Source: Marinobacter sp. EhC06
GTDB lineage: Bacteria; Pseudomonadota; Gammaproteobacteria; Pseudomonadales; Oleiphilaceae
Reading direction: 5' to 3'
Assembly: GCF_001650915.1 (NCBI RefSeq)
Contig: NZ_LXYO01000023.1
Coordinates: 496,001 to 560,000 of the forward strand
DNA length: 64,000 bases
The notes under the pieces were generated by a model. That model searched no databases and was not told the origin of the DNA. It saw only the letters and a program-made list of their open reading frames with translations. Position numbers and translations under genes: made by a program. This document shows, piece after piece, positions 1-8,296 of this stretch. Each line of letters begins with the position of its first letter. The first letter of the stretch is position 1.

Positions 1-1079
1 TGGCCCGCTATCTGGATGGTGACACCCCCCAATTCGATTGCGTGGTCCGCATGCTCCACAAATGCGGGGACTGGCGCTACATCCACACCCGCGGCACGCT
101 GCTAACCGACGATCAGGGCCTGGATACCCGCTGGCTGATGGGAACCCACCTGGATGTCACCCGGGAGAAGCTGAGCCAACACCAGATGGAGCAACTCGCC
201 AAATCCCTGCCGGGTATCATCTACACCTTTGTGCTGGAGCCGGACGGTCGCTACTACTTTTCCTACCTCAGCGAAAAAACCTGGGATTTTTACGGATTAA
301 CGGCAGAAGACTGTCTATCTGATCCCGACAAGATCTTCAACCTGATCCATCCGGATGATCTCCCCAGGGTGCACGAGAGCATCGCCGTTTCTGCCGAGAC
401 CCTGGAGGAGTGGGTTTGCGAATACCGTGTCCTGACCAAATCCGGGAGCTACTGGCTCAAAGGTGTATCACGGCCCGAGAAAGACCCTGATGGCTGGATC
501 AGCTGGCACGGCATGACCATCAATATCGACACCCAGAAGAACCTAGAACTGGAGCTGGAACAGCTCTCGATTACCGATGAACTGACCGGGCTATACAACC
601 GACGCTATATGCTGCGGAAATTGCAGGAATCCGTCGTGCAGGGAGAGAGGTACGGAGATACTTTCTCGCTGATTTCTCTGGATATCGATTTCTTCAAGAT
701 CATCAATGATTCCTATGGGCACCCAACCGGCGATGCGGTGCTAAAGCGCTTCGCCGATATCATCGAGTCCAGCACCCGAAAATCCGATATCGTAGCCCGC
801 ACGGGGGGTGAGGAATTTATTATCTTCATGCCCAATACCGGGCTGTCCGAAGCCGGCCAGGTGGCGGAATCCCTGCGGATGGCCCTGCAAACAGAAAGCT
901 TTATCAGTGATGAAGGAGAAATCTTCAGCATCACGTTCAGTGCCGGGGTAGTTAACTGGTCCGGGTCAGATACCCAGAGCACTTCGGTTCGGGATTTACT
1001 ATCGGCCTGCGACCAGTCACTGTATGCCGCCAAGCGATCCGGGCGTAACCGGATAGTGGCCGATGGCGACGAAGAATGA
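1..1079 (+). CDS. PAS-GGDEF diguanylate cyclase (5' end outside window)
   Basis: The reading frame is open to the left edge, so the start lies outside the window; the GTG at 42 is internal. A PAC-like tail (ending about base 165) is followed by a second PAS domain of roughly 115 residues (LPGIIYTF through the WHGMTINIDTQ region), then a GGDEF domain starting near ITDELTGLYNRR. The signature reads GGEEF, which is compatible with activity. An RKSD sequence ends five residues before it and matches the RxxD product-inhibition site of cyclases. The expected role is making cyclic di-GMP in response to a PAS-sensed signal. No membrane segment lies in the visible part. It ends about 60 bp before the VOC gene. 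Confidence 0.92.
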   Translation, partial: ARYLDGDTPQFDCVVRMLHKCGDWRYIHTRGTLLTDDQGLDTRWLMGTHLDVTREKLSQHQMEQLAKSLPGIIYTFVLEPDGRYYFSYLSEKTWDFYGLTAEDCLSDPDKIFNLIHPDDLPRVHESIAVSAETLEEWVCEYRVLTKSGSYWLKGVSRPEKDPDGWISWHGMTINIDTQKNLELELEQLSITDELTGLYNRRYMLRKLQESVVQGERYGDTFSLISLDIDFFKIINDSYGHPTGDAVLKRFADIIESSTRKSDIVARTGGEEFIIFMPNTGLSEAGQVAESLRMALQTESFISDEGEIFSITFSAGVVNWSGSDTQSTSVRDLLSACDQSLYAAKRSGRNRIVADGDEE

Positions 1080-1139
1080 TCCCGGCCCGGGATTCCACGT
1101 ATTTATTACGCCCAAAACAACCATCAACGGAGAACGAAT

Positions 1140-1511
1140 ATGATCGGATACGTCACCCTTGGCGTCAGTGATATGGAACGAGCAAAGGCATTCTATGCCG
1201 AACTGCTGAGCGACCAGGGGGCCAAGCTGCTTCTGGACATGGGCCGTATCGCCTTTATCGGCAAGCGCATGAGCGAGCCCATGATCGCCGTTTGCGTTCC
1301 CTTCAATGAAGAACCCAACCATCCCGGCAACGGCAATATGGTCGCCCTTCCTGCGGGTTCCAAAGAAGGCGTGAATGCCATGTACAAGAAAGCGATCGAG
1401 CTTGGTGCTACCTGCGACGGTGAGCCCGGACAGCGAATTCCGGACCAGTTCTATGGCGCCTATGTAAAAGACCCGGACGGCAACAAGCTGGCATTTTTTG
1501 TATTCGGTTGA
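1140..1511 (+). CDS. VOC-family (glyoxalase/bleomycin-resistance fold) protein
   Basis: This 123-residue protein has the single-domain VOC pattern: an opening VTLGVSDMERAKAFY strand-helix and a closing YVKDPDGNKLAFF segment. The ATG follows GGAGAACGAAT, a good ribosome binding site. The first metal-binding His usual in glyoxalase I (about residue 5) is absent, and the C-terminal metal Glu is replaced by the hydrophobic run LAFFVF. A classical glyoxalase I reaction is therefore unlikely. It may be a binding protein or a non-metal member; the substrate is unknown. It is a single gene ending at a strong hairpin shared with fruA. Confidence 0.85.
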   Translation: MIGYVTLGVSDMERAKAFYAELLSDQGAKLLLDMGRIAFIGKRMSEPMIAVCVPFNEEPNHPGNGNMVALPAGSKEGVNAMYKKAIELGATCDGEPGQRIPDQFYGAYVKDPDGNKLAFFVFG

Positions 1512-1517
1512 TTAATT

Positions 1518-1550
1518 GCGGCCCTCAGACGAGGGCCGCAGCTTTTTCAT
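1518..1550. terminator. Bidirectional rho-independent terminator between VOC gene and fruA
   Basis: GCGGCCCTC (1518-1526) pairs with GAGGGCCGC (1531-1539) across an AGAC loop. A T-rich run follows on the plus strand and a weaker one on the minus strand. It sits between two convergent stop codons (1511 and 1553), so it can serve both genes. Confidence 0.8.
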
Positions 1551-1552
1551 TT

Positions 1553-3316
1553 TCAGCTTACCGCTGTCGCCACTTCCGCCTTGCCGGTTTTCAGCAACGC
1601 ATAACCGAAACCAATCACCAGTGATCCCACCGCAATCGCAATCAGGTAGGGCAATACCGCACTAACCGCATTCGGAATGGCAAGCACAAACAGCCCGCCA
1701 TGGGGTGCCATCAGCTTGACGGTGAACAGCATCGACAGGGCACCGGTTATTGCGCCACCGATCATACACACCGGGATAACCCGCAACGGATCCTTTGCCA
1801 TAAAGGGTATCGCGCCTTCCGAGATAAAGCACAATCCCAGAACAAAGGATGCCCGTCCGGCCTGGCGTTCCGCCTCTGCGAACTTGCGCCGGGCGATGAA
1901 AGACGCCACACCCATGCCGATAGCCGGTACCATTCCTGCCGCCATGATGGCCGCCATGGGTGCCGAGCCGCCGCTGCCCTCGGACAGCAGGCCCACGCCG
2001 AAGGTATAGGCGGCCTTGTTGACAGGCCCTCCCAGATCAAAGCACATCATCGCGCCCAGGATGCCACCAAGCAGGATCGCATTGGTCGTTCCCATACTTT
2101 CGAGGAAACCGGTCAGGGCGCCCATGATGGCGGCCATGGGCTCTCCGATCACATAGATCATCCCCAGCCCCGTCACCAGACTGGCCAGCAAGGGAATAAT
2201 AAGGATTGGCTTCAGCGATTCGATGCTCTCTGGCATCGGCAGTTTCTGGCTGATAAAACGCGCCACATAGCCAGCCAGGAAACCCGCCACAATACCGCCG
2301 AGGAACCCGGCTCCCAGTTCACCGGCCAGGAAGCCGCCAATCATACCCGGTGCCAGGCCGGGGCGGTCTGCAATCGACCAGGCGATGTAACCGGCTAACA
2401 ATGGAATCATCAGCTTGAACGCGGTACCGCCACCAATCTGCATCAGCGCAGCCGCCAGCGTACCTTCCTCCTGAAACGCTTCAATCCCGAATACGAAGGA
2501 CAGGGCGATCAGCAAACCGCCCGCAACCACCATGGGAAGCATGAAGGACACACCGGTGAGCAGGTGCTTGTAAGGCCCCCGTTTCTCACCACTTCCGGAA
2601 GCACCCGATGATTTCTTCTGGCCAGCGTCCAGAACCGCGGCTTGGGCAAGAGCATCACGGATGGTATCCGCAGGTTTCTTCAGGGCAGCACCGGTGGAGG
2701 TTCGCCACACGCGCTTGCCGGCAAAGCGTCCCGGGTCCACCTCAATGTCACAGGCCAGGACAACCACATCGGCAGCCGCAATCTCCTCGTCTGTCAGGGG
2801 ATCCTGGGCGCCAACCGAACCCTGGGTTTCTACACGGATCTGGTGGCCAGCGGATTCCGCCGCGGCGGTCAGTGCCTCCGCCGCCATAAAGGTATGGGCG
2901 ACGCCAGTGGGACAGGCAGTAACGGCAACGATCCGCTTACCGGCAGAGGTACTGCCAACAGCGGTACTGGTTGCTATAGATTCCTGGCTGGCTATTGCCG
3001 GGTCCCAGGGTGTGGCTTCTGCTTGTGCCCTGGTCAGAATGGCGTCGGGATCTGGCAGGGCGGCGGTGACCGGAATCTGCAGCAGCCGTTTGCCGGTATA
3101 GGCGTCCAGATCTACCGGGACACCGACCGCGGCAATAACAAGATCCGCCTGTCGGATAGCCTCTTCGCTGGGTTTGTTGTCCGGTTTACCATCCGGGCCT
3201 CGGGTGTCAGTCGTAACAGTCCAGCCGCGCCGGTTCGCGGCCCGCTCAAGAGCCCGGGCGGCCAGAAAACGAGTTGCCACGCCCTGAGGGCAGGCAGTCA
3301 CAATGATCAAATTCAT
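1553..3316 (-). CDS. fruA: PTS fructose transporter subunit IIBC
   Basis: This 587-residue membrane permease imports fructose and phosphorylates it to fructose 1-phosphate. The start is the ATG of MNLIIVTACPQG; its ATGA overlaps the fruK stop, and the longer in-frame extension reads through fruK DNA. Two IIB-type domains are visible: VTACPQGVATRF at the N-terminus and VTACPTGVAHTF near residue 130. Both keep the Cys, and the second has the canonical active-site form. A linker leads to a IIC domain of about 330 residues with many membrane helices. It is the last gene of fruBKA and ends just before a bidirectional terminator. Confidence 0.95.
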   Translation of the reverse strand: MNLIIVTACPQGVATRFLAARALERAANRRGWTVTTDTRGPDGKPDNKPSEEAIRQADLVIAAVGVPVDLDAYTGKRLLQIPVTAALPDPDAILTRAQAEATPWDPAIASQESIATSTAVGSTSAGKRIVAVTACPTGVAHTFMAAEALTAAAESAGHQIRVETQGSVGAQDPLTDEEIAAADVVVLACDIEVDPGRFAGKRVWRTSTGAALKKPADTIRDALAQAAVLDAGQKKSSGASGSGEKRGPYKHLLTGVSFMLPMVVAGGLLIALSFVFGIEAFQEEGTLAAALMQIGGGTAFKLMIPLLAGYIAWSIADRPGLAPGMIGGFLAGELGAGFLGGIVAGFLAGYVARFISQKLPMPESIESLKPILIIPLLASLVTGLGMIYVIGEPMAAIMGALTGFLESMGTTNAILLGGILGAMMCFDLGGPVNKAAYTFGVGLLSEGSGGSAPMAAIMAAGMVPAIGMGVASFIARRKFAEAERQAGRASFVLGLCFISEGAIPFMAKDPLRVIPVCMIGGAITGALSMLFTVKLMAPHGGLFVLAIPNAVSAVLPYLIAIAVGSLVIGFGYALLKTGKAEVATAVS

Positions 3317-4278
3317 AACCGTATCTCTCCGGTGTTGTTTTCCCCGGGCCATGGCTGCACCCGGGTTTGTTGGAGAAGGGAGGGAAAGTCCGGAGCCTCG
3401 GGATCTCCGACACCAATGTGTTGCACACATTCGGCGGACAAAGCGGTGGCAAACTTCAATATTGCCTCGTCAGGCTGGCCCAGGAGCACACCATGAAGCA
3501 TGCCCGCCAGCAGGGTATCGCCGGCGCACACTGTGCTGACCACCGAGACCGGAGGTACCTGCGATCTCAAGGTGCCGGCCGGCGACGACCACAATACGCC
3601 GTCCGCCCCCATGGACACCACCACGTGGGACACGCCGCCAGCACGAATGCCGTCAATCGTAGCTGCCACTGTGGCCAAATCCCTCAGGGGCATGCCGGCC
3701 CAGTCAGACAGTTCATCCGTGTTGGGTTTGATGGCGTAGGGTCCAGCTTTGATGCCGGCCTTGAGGCTCTCGCCACTGGTATCCAGCCAAACGGCTTTGC
3801 CGGCCCTGGAGGCCTGCTGCACCAGAGCTGCCAATCCGGACGGCGGAAAACCATCGGGCAGACTGCCAGCAATCACCACCACATCACATTCCGGCAACAG
3901 CGGCGCCAGCCGGAATTCCAGGCGCTGGAGGGCATCTTCCGGCATCCGGAAACCCGGCCCATTCAGGTCAGTCACCCGGCCACCAGCCTCGGCAATTTTG
4001 ATATTGATGCGGTTCTGGCCCGGGACGCGCACAAAGCTGTCCTGAAGACCTTCCGCTTCGAACAGGCGCTCAAAGGACGTGGCATTGGCTTCGCCCATCA
4101 GGCCGGTCACCGTGACCGAATGGCCCAGTCGCGCCAGTACACGGGCCACGTTGATGCCCTTGCCCGCCGGTTCCAGCCGGGTATTGCCGGTACGATTGAC
4201 TTCACCGACGGCAAGGGTCGGAGTTTCAACGCTGAGATCCAGGGCCGGGTTCAGAGTGATTGTGAGAATACTGGCCAT
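3313..4278 (-). CDS. fruK: 1-phosphofructokinase
   Basis: This 321-residue PfkB-family kinase converts fructose 1-phosphate to fructose 1,6-bisphosphate. It opens with ILTITLNPALDLSVE, typical of FruK/LacC enzymes, and has GKGINVARVLARLG near residue 38. The C-terminal catalytic signature reads CAGDTLLAG where GAGD is usual; the catalytic Asp is kept. The ATG at 4278 overlaps the fruB stop (TGATG); a GTG one codon upstream is the only close alternative. Its stop overlaps the fruA start, so the three genes are translationally coupled. Confidence 0.95.
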   Translation of the reverse strand: MASILTITLNPALDLSVETPTLAVGEVNRTGNTRLEPAGKGINVARVLARLGHSVTVTGLMGEANATSFERLFEAEGLQDSFVRVPGQNRINIKIAEAGGRVTDLNGPGFRMPEDALQRLEFRLAPLLPECDVVVIAGSLPDGFPPSGLAALVQQASRAGKAVWLDTSGESLKAGIKAGPYAIKPNTDELSDWAGMPLRDLATVAATIDGIRAGGVSHVVVSMGADGVLWSSPAGTLRSQVPPVSVVSTVCAGDTLLAGMLHGVLLGQPDEAILKFATALSAECVQHIGVGDPEAPDFPSLLQQTRVQPWPGENNTGEIRL

Positions 4279-7109
4279 CACCAGGCCTCCAGGGCATCGC
4301 GTACCTCGGTCGCCGTTGCCAGAGACAGGGCCTTTTCAGCCTGCCGACGAGCGGTTTCAAGGCTGAGGCCACGAATGCAGGCCTTGACCAGAGGCACCCG
4401 GCGGCTGGTCACAGACAGCTCGTCCACCTCCAGCCCGACCAGTACCGGAATGGCCTGGGGGTCGGACGCCAGCTCACCGCATACCCCGACCCAACGATTG
4501 TGGGCATGAGCGGCTTCCACGGTCATCCGGATCAGCTGCAATACCGAGGGGTGCAGTCCATCCGATTCCGCCGACAGCTGTCCGTGGCCACGGTCGATGG
4601 CCAGGGTGTACTGGGTCAGGTCATTGGTGCCAACCGAGAAGAAATCCACCTCAGGCGCCAGGGTCGACGCCAGCAATGCGCAGGAGGGCACTTCAATCAT
4701 CACACCAACTTGAACATCACTGGCGGCCACCTCCGCCTGCACCTGGGAAACAATTGCCCTGGCAGCCCGGAACTCTTCCACATCCTTGACCATGGGGAAC
4801 ATGATGCGCAGGGGCCGGTCGCCGGCGGCAGTCAGCAGCGCCCGCACCTGGGTTTCCAGAATGTCCGGACGGGTCAGTGACAGACGGATGCCACGCATGC
4901 CCAGAAACGGGTTGTCTTCCTGGGGCAACGGCCAGTAATCCAGGGGCTTGTCGCCACCCACATCCAGGGTACGGGCTACCAGGGGCAAACCGTTCAGGGC
5001 ATCGAACGCGTGTTGGTATTCACTGACCTGGGTGGCCAGATCCGGCGCTTCCGGATGGGCCATGAAAATGAACTCGGTACGGAGCAGGCCAACTCCGTCG
5101 GCGCCCCGTTCCACAGCATCGGGGGTATGGGCGGTATTGCCGAGATTGGCGCACACCTCGATGGTATGGCCATCTTCGGTGGTAGCGGGCTGATTGCGGT
5201 TTTCATGGGCTTCGGCCTGCAACGCTTCCAGTTGTTGCAAGCGGCGACGGATCTTCTCGCAGCGTTCGGCCCCGGGGTTCGGCACCAGGCAGCCTCGTTC
5301 GCCATCCACCACCAGATCAGAGCCATTCAGGATAGTCAGTATTCGCTCACCGGCACCCACTACCGCTGGCAGACCCAGAGCACGGGCCAGTATGGCGCTA
5401 TGGGAGGTAGCACCGCCGCGGGCGGTGACCAGGCCGCGCACCCGGGTGGTATCCAGCCGAGCCACATCCGAGGGCCCGAGATCGTCAGCCACCAGGATAT
5501 AAGGGGTGTCCGGCGGCGTCGGCATGCCCACGCCACAGAGGTTGGCCAGGACCCGGCGCCCGACGTCCCGCAGATCCGCGGCACGTTCGGCCAGCAAACG
5601 GTCCGCCAGCGCTTCCTGGGCCCGGGCCGCGGTATCTATGGCTTTCCACCAGCCTGCCTCGGCGGACGCCCCTTCGTTGATCGCTTCCAGCGTCGCCTGG
5701 TAGAGATCTTCGTCCTGTAGCATCTCCACATGCACCGAAAGAATTGGCGCAGCCTCACCACCTTCAGCTTGCCGGATCAGGGTCCGGAGCTGACCATCGG
5801 CCTCATCCATGGCCTGGTTAAGGCGCTGGATCTGCTGCTCACTGTCCGCGGCGGACTCCGGATACTCCAGCTCCGGCTGGCGCATCACGAACGCGGGCGC
5901 CAGCGCCAGCCCCGGTGACGCAGCCACGGCTTTCACCGGCTGGTCATCAGCCAACGGCTCTGGAGGCTGAACGTTGGGCTCCGCTGTTTGCTGCTCCGCC
6001 GAGCGCAACGGCGCGACCTTTTCGCCCAGACCCTCTTCGATGGCTTTGGTCAGGGCGTTAATGGCCTGCTCGGCCTCGTCCCCGGTTGCCGACAGCAGAA
6101 GCGTCTGGCCCCGACGAGCGCCCAGGCCAATCACCCGGGTCAGGCTGGTGGCGGACACCGCACTGCCGTCACCCTCCAGAAGACGAATCCGGATGCCGGC
6201 ATTGTGTCGGCGGGCCTCCTGGACCAGTTGCTTCGCTGGCCTCGCATGCAGCCCGTGGGTATTAAGCAGGGTCACTTTGGCGGTGACCGCATCAGCAGCC
6301 TCACCGGACAGCCGGGCCAGCACAGCCTCGGCGCTCAGGCCATCAATGGGTTCATTACGAGCCAGGAAGTTATCAATGCGATCGAGCAGGTCATGACATT
6401 CGTCACCGGGACCGGCCAGGCAGAACACGCCCCGCAGTTCCGGCGTCGCCCGCTTGGGTGTCGCCAGGGACAGGGTCGGGCGTCTGGCACCAACGGTATG
6501 ATGGGTCAGCCAAAAACCCTGGCCGAGGGCCACTGGCGGCTGACCGATAATGCTGGCCAGAAACTCTGTGTCCACACAGCGCAGGCTCTGCAGGCGCGCG
6601 GCGGCAATCAGGGACAGCTCATTCGGAGTGGAAGCATCGATGCCCAGGCACAGGGTTTCGGTGTCGCATTTGGCCACCGCCGGAGCTTTGGAGAGCAGGG
6701 CAACCAGCTCGGCGGCATCCGTGGCCCGGCCCAATTTTTCCGCCAGCCCGGGCTTGTCCAGCACGCGGGTCAGGTGGCGGAGAATATCCAGGTGTTCGTC
6801 AGACTGGGCCGCAATAGCCACCAGCACATGAACCCGTGCATTGTCGTGCCAGGTGATGCCTTCCGGGAACTGAAGAATGCGGATACCGGTTTCGAGAACG
6901 GCATCCCGGCTTTCCGGTGTACCGTGGGGAATGGCAATGCCGTTACCCAGTACCGTGGACGATTGCTGTTCACGGGCAGTCATTCCGGCCAGGTAATCGG
7001 GGGATGTTCGGCCAGCGGCCTCGAGATCCCGGGCTGCCTGTTGCAGTGCGTCTTGCCAGTCAGTGGCAGTGGCACCCAGTCGAACGTCATTGGCGGTCAG
7101 CGTCAGCAT
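4278..7109 (-). CDS. fruB: Fused PTS fructose EIIA-HPr-enzyme I
   Basis: This 943-residue cytoplasmic phosphotransfer protein carries phosphate from PEP to FruA. Domains in order: EIIA(Fru) at about residues 1-145 with [12 protein letters not shown] (active His); a spacer; an HPr-like domain near residue 285 with [14 protein letters not shown] (active His); and a full enzyme I from about residue 400 with [15 protein letters not shown] (active His) and PEP-binding segments such as LLRTEFIFM and [10 protein letters not shown]. The fusion gives a self-contained fructose PTS, as in Pseudomonas. The ATG follows GCGAGGCAACCATC. It is the first gene of fruBKA and divergent from the repressor gene. 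Confidence 0.95.
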   Translation of the reverse strand: MLTLTANDVRLGATATDWQDALQQAARDLEAAGRTSPDYLAGMTAREQQSSTVLGNGIAIPHGTPESRDAVLETGIRILQFPEGITWHDNARVHVLVAIAAQSDEHLDILRHLTRVLDKPGLAEKLGRATDAAELVALLSKAPAVAKCDTETLCLGIDASTPNELSLIAAARLQSLRCVDTEFLASIIGQPPVALGQGFWLTHHTVGARRPTLSLATPKRATPELRGVFCLAGPGDECHDLLDRIDNFLARNEPIDGLSAEAVLARLSGEAADAVTAKVTLLNTHGLHARPAKQLVQEARRHNAGIRIRLLEGDGSAVSATSLTRVIGLGARRGQTLLLSATGDEAEQAINALTKAIEEGLGEKVAPLRSAEQQTAEPNVQPPEPLADDQPVKAVAASPGLALAPAFVMRQPELEYPESAADSEQQIQRLNQAMDEADGQLRTLIRQAEGGEAAPILSVHVEMLQDEDLYQATLEAINEGASAEAGWWKAIDTAARAQEALADRLLAERAADLRDVGRRVLANLCGVGMPTPPDTPYILVADDLGPSDVARLDTTRVRGLVTARGGATSHSAILARALGLPAVVGAGERILTILNGSDLVVDGERGCLVPNPGAERCEKIRRRLQQLEALQAEAHENRNQPATTEDGHTIEVCANLGNTAHTPDAVERGADGVGLLRTEFIFMAHPEAPDLATQVSEYQHAFDALNGLPLVARTLDVGGDKPLDYWPLPQEDNPFLGMRGIRLSLTRPDILETQVRALLTAAGDRPLRIMFPMVKDVEEFRAARAIVSQVQAEVAASDVQVGVMIEVPSCALLASTLAPEVDFFSVGTNDLTQYTLAIDRGHGQLSAESDGLHPSVLQLIRMTVEAAHAHNRWVGVCGELASDPQAIPVLVGLEVDELSVTSRRVPLVKACIRGLSLETARRQAEKALSLATATEVRDALEAW

Positions 7110-7261
7110 GATGGTTGCCTCGCTTTTTGTTTTGATACTGCGTCTTTGTTTCGATACCGCGTATCGGTTTTTGTTTGCTGAATCGTGTCAGCATGCTTAA
7201 AATCGATAATGAAACAGATATGATCAGAAATCAAGCAATCTTTGAATCGGAGCTGTCGCCC
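7110..7261. promoter_or_regulatory. fruBKA/fruR divergent control region with operator-like repeats
   Basis: Two signals are visible. TGCTGAATCGTGTCAGCA (7176-7193) is an inverted repeat with TGCTGA/TCAGCA arms and resembles Cra/FruR operators, which contain GCTGAA(A/T)CG. TTGTTTTGATACTGCGT (7127-7143) and TTGTTTCGATACCGCGT (7146-7162) are direct repeats with 15 of 17 matches and starts 19 bp apart. The second contains a perfect palindrome, CGATAC-CGC-GTATCG (7152-7166). The region separates fruB from the LacI-family gene, so autoregulation together with fructose control is the natural reading. Assignment to FruR is inferred. Confidence 0.65.
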
Positions 7262-8296
7262 ATGACCCTTGCGGAACTTGCCCGGCTTGCCGGCGTTTCA
7301 AGAACCACGGCCAGCTATGTCATCAACGGCCAGGGCGCTGCACGGCGCATCAAACCGGACACGATCGAGAAAGTGCTGGCGGTGGCCAAGGCCCATGACT
7401 TTCAGGTAGATACCCAGGCGGCAGCGCTGCGGGGTGGCGCCAGCCGGACCCTCGGTTTTATCCTGCCGGATCTGGAGAACACCAGTTATGCCCGGCTGGC
7501 CAAGCTGCTTGAGCAGGGCGCGAGGGCGAGAGGCTATCAGCTCCTGATTGCCGGCTCTGATGACGACCCCGAGACCGAAAAATCCCTGGCCCGAGCCTTG
7601 AAAGCGAGGCGCTGCGACGCGCTGATTGTCGCCAGTGCCCTAGCCCTGGACGACCCCTTCTATCCCGAACTGCAGAAAGAGGGTCTACCGGTAATTGCCG
7701 TTGATCGCGCCCAGTCTCCGGATCAGATCCGATGCGTGGTCAGCGACAACCGCGCAGCGGCCAGAATCCTGACCCGTTCCGTGCTTGATGCGGAAACCGC
7801 CAGCATCGCCTGGCTGGACGCGGTGCCGGAGATTGCCATGACCCAGGAGCGCCGGGAAGGGTTTCTGGCCGCAGCAGGTGAGGCCGGCGTCTCTTCCATG
7901 GTGGAGAGCGGCCCACATTACGATCGTGCCTCGGGTGCCGCAATGATGCGTCGGATCCTGACTGACCATGGCCTTCCGGATGCCCTGGTTACCGCCTCTT
8001 ACACGCTGCTTCAAGGGGTTCTGGATGCCCTGCTCGAACAGCCGGGCCGGCTTCCGGAGACTCTGAAAATTGCGACCTTCGGCGATGACCGACTGCTGGA
8101 CTTTCTTCCACTGGCGGTGAACTCTTTGCCCCAGAATCATGAGGCCATCGCCAATGCGACGCTCGAACAGGCCCTGTCGGCTATCGCACAGAAAGGCTCC
8201 GTCGACACCATCGTGATTAACCGGTCTCTGAAGATTCGCGCCGCGGATCGTCAGAGTGGCTCTCTGCAAGCCACCAGCGAGGAAAAAACCTGTTGA
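7262..8296 (+). CDS. fruR: LacI-family transcriptional regulator, Cra/FruR type
   Basis: The chosen ATG gives [20 protein letters not shown], which aligns with the E. coli Cra N-terminus ([21 protein letters not shown]). It has GGAG eight bases upstream. Earlier in-frame starts would add about 29 residues with no family match and would run into the operator. The protein is 344 residues: a helix-turn-helix at 1-50, then a periplasmic-binding-like effector domain. It probably represses fruBKA until fructose 1-phosphate is present. Its 3' end overlaps the 3' end of the convergent helicase gene by 80 bp. Confidence 0.9.
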   Translation: [344 protein letters not shown]

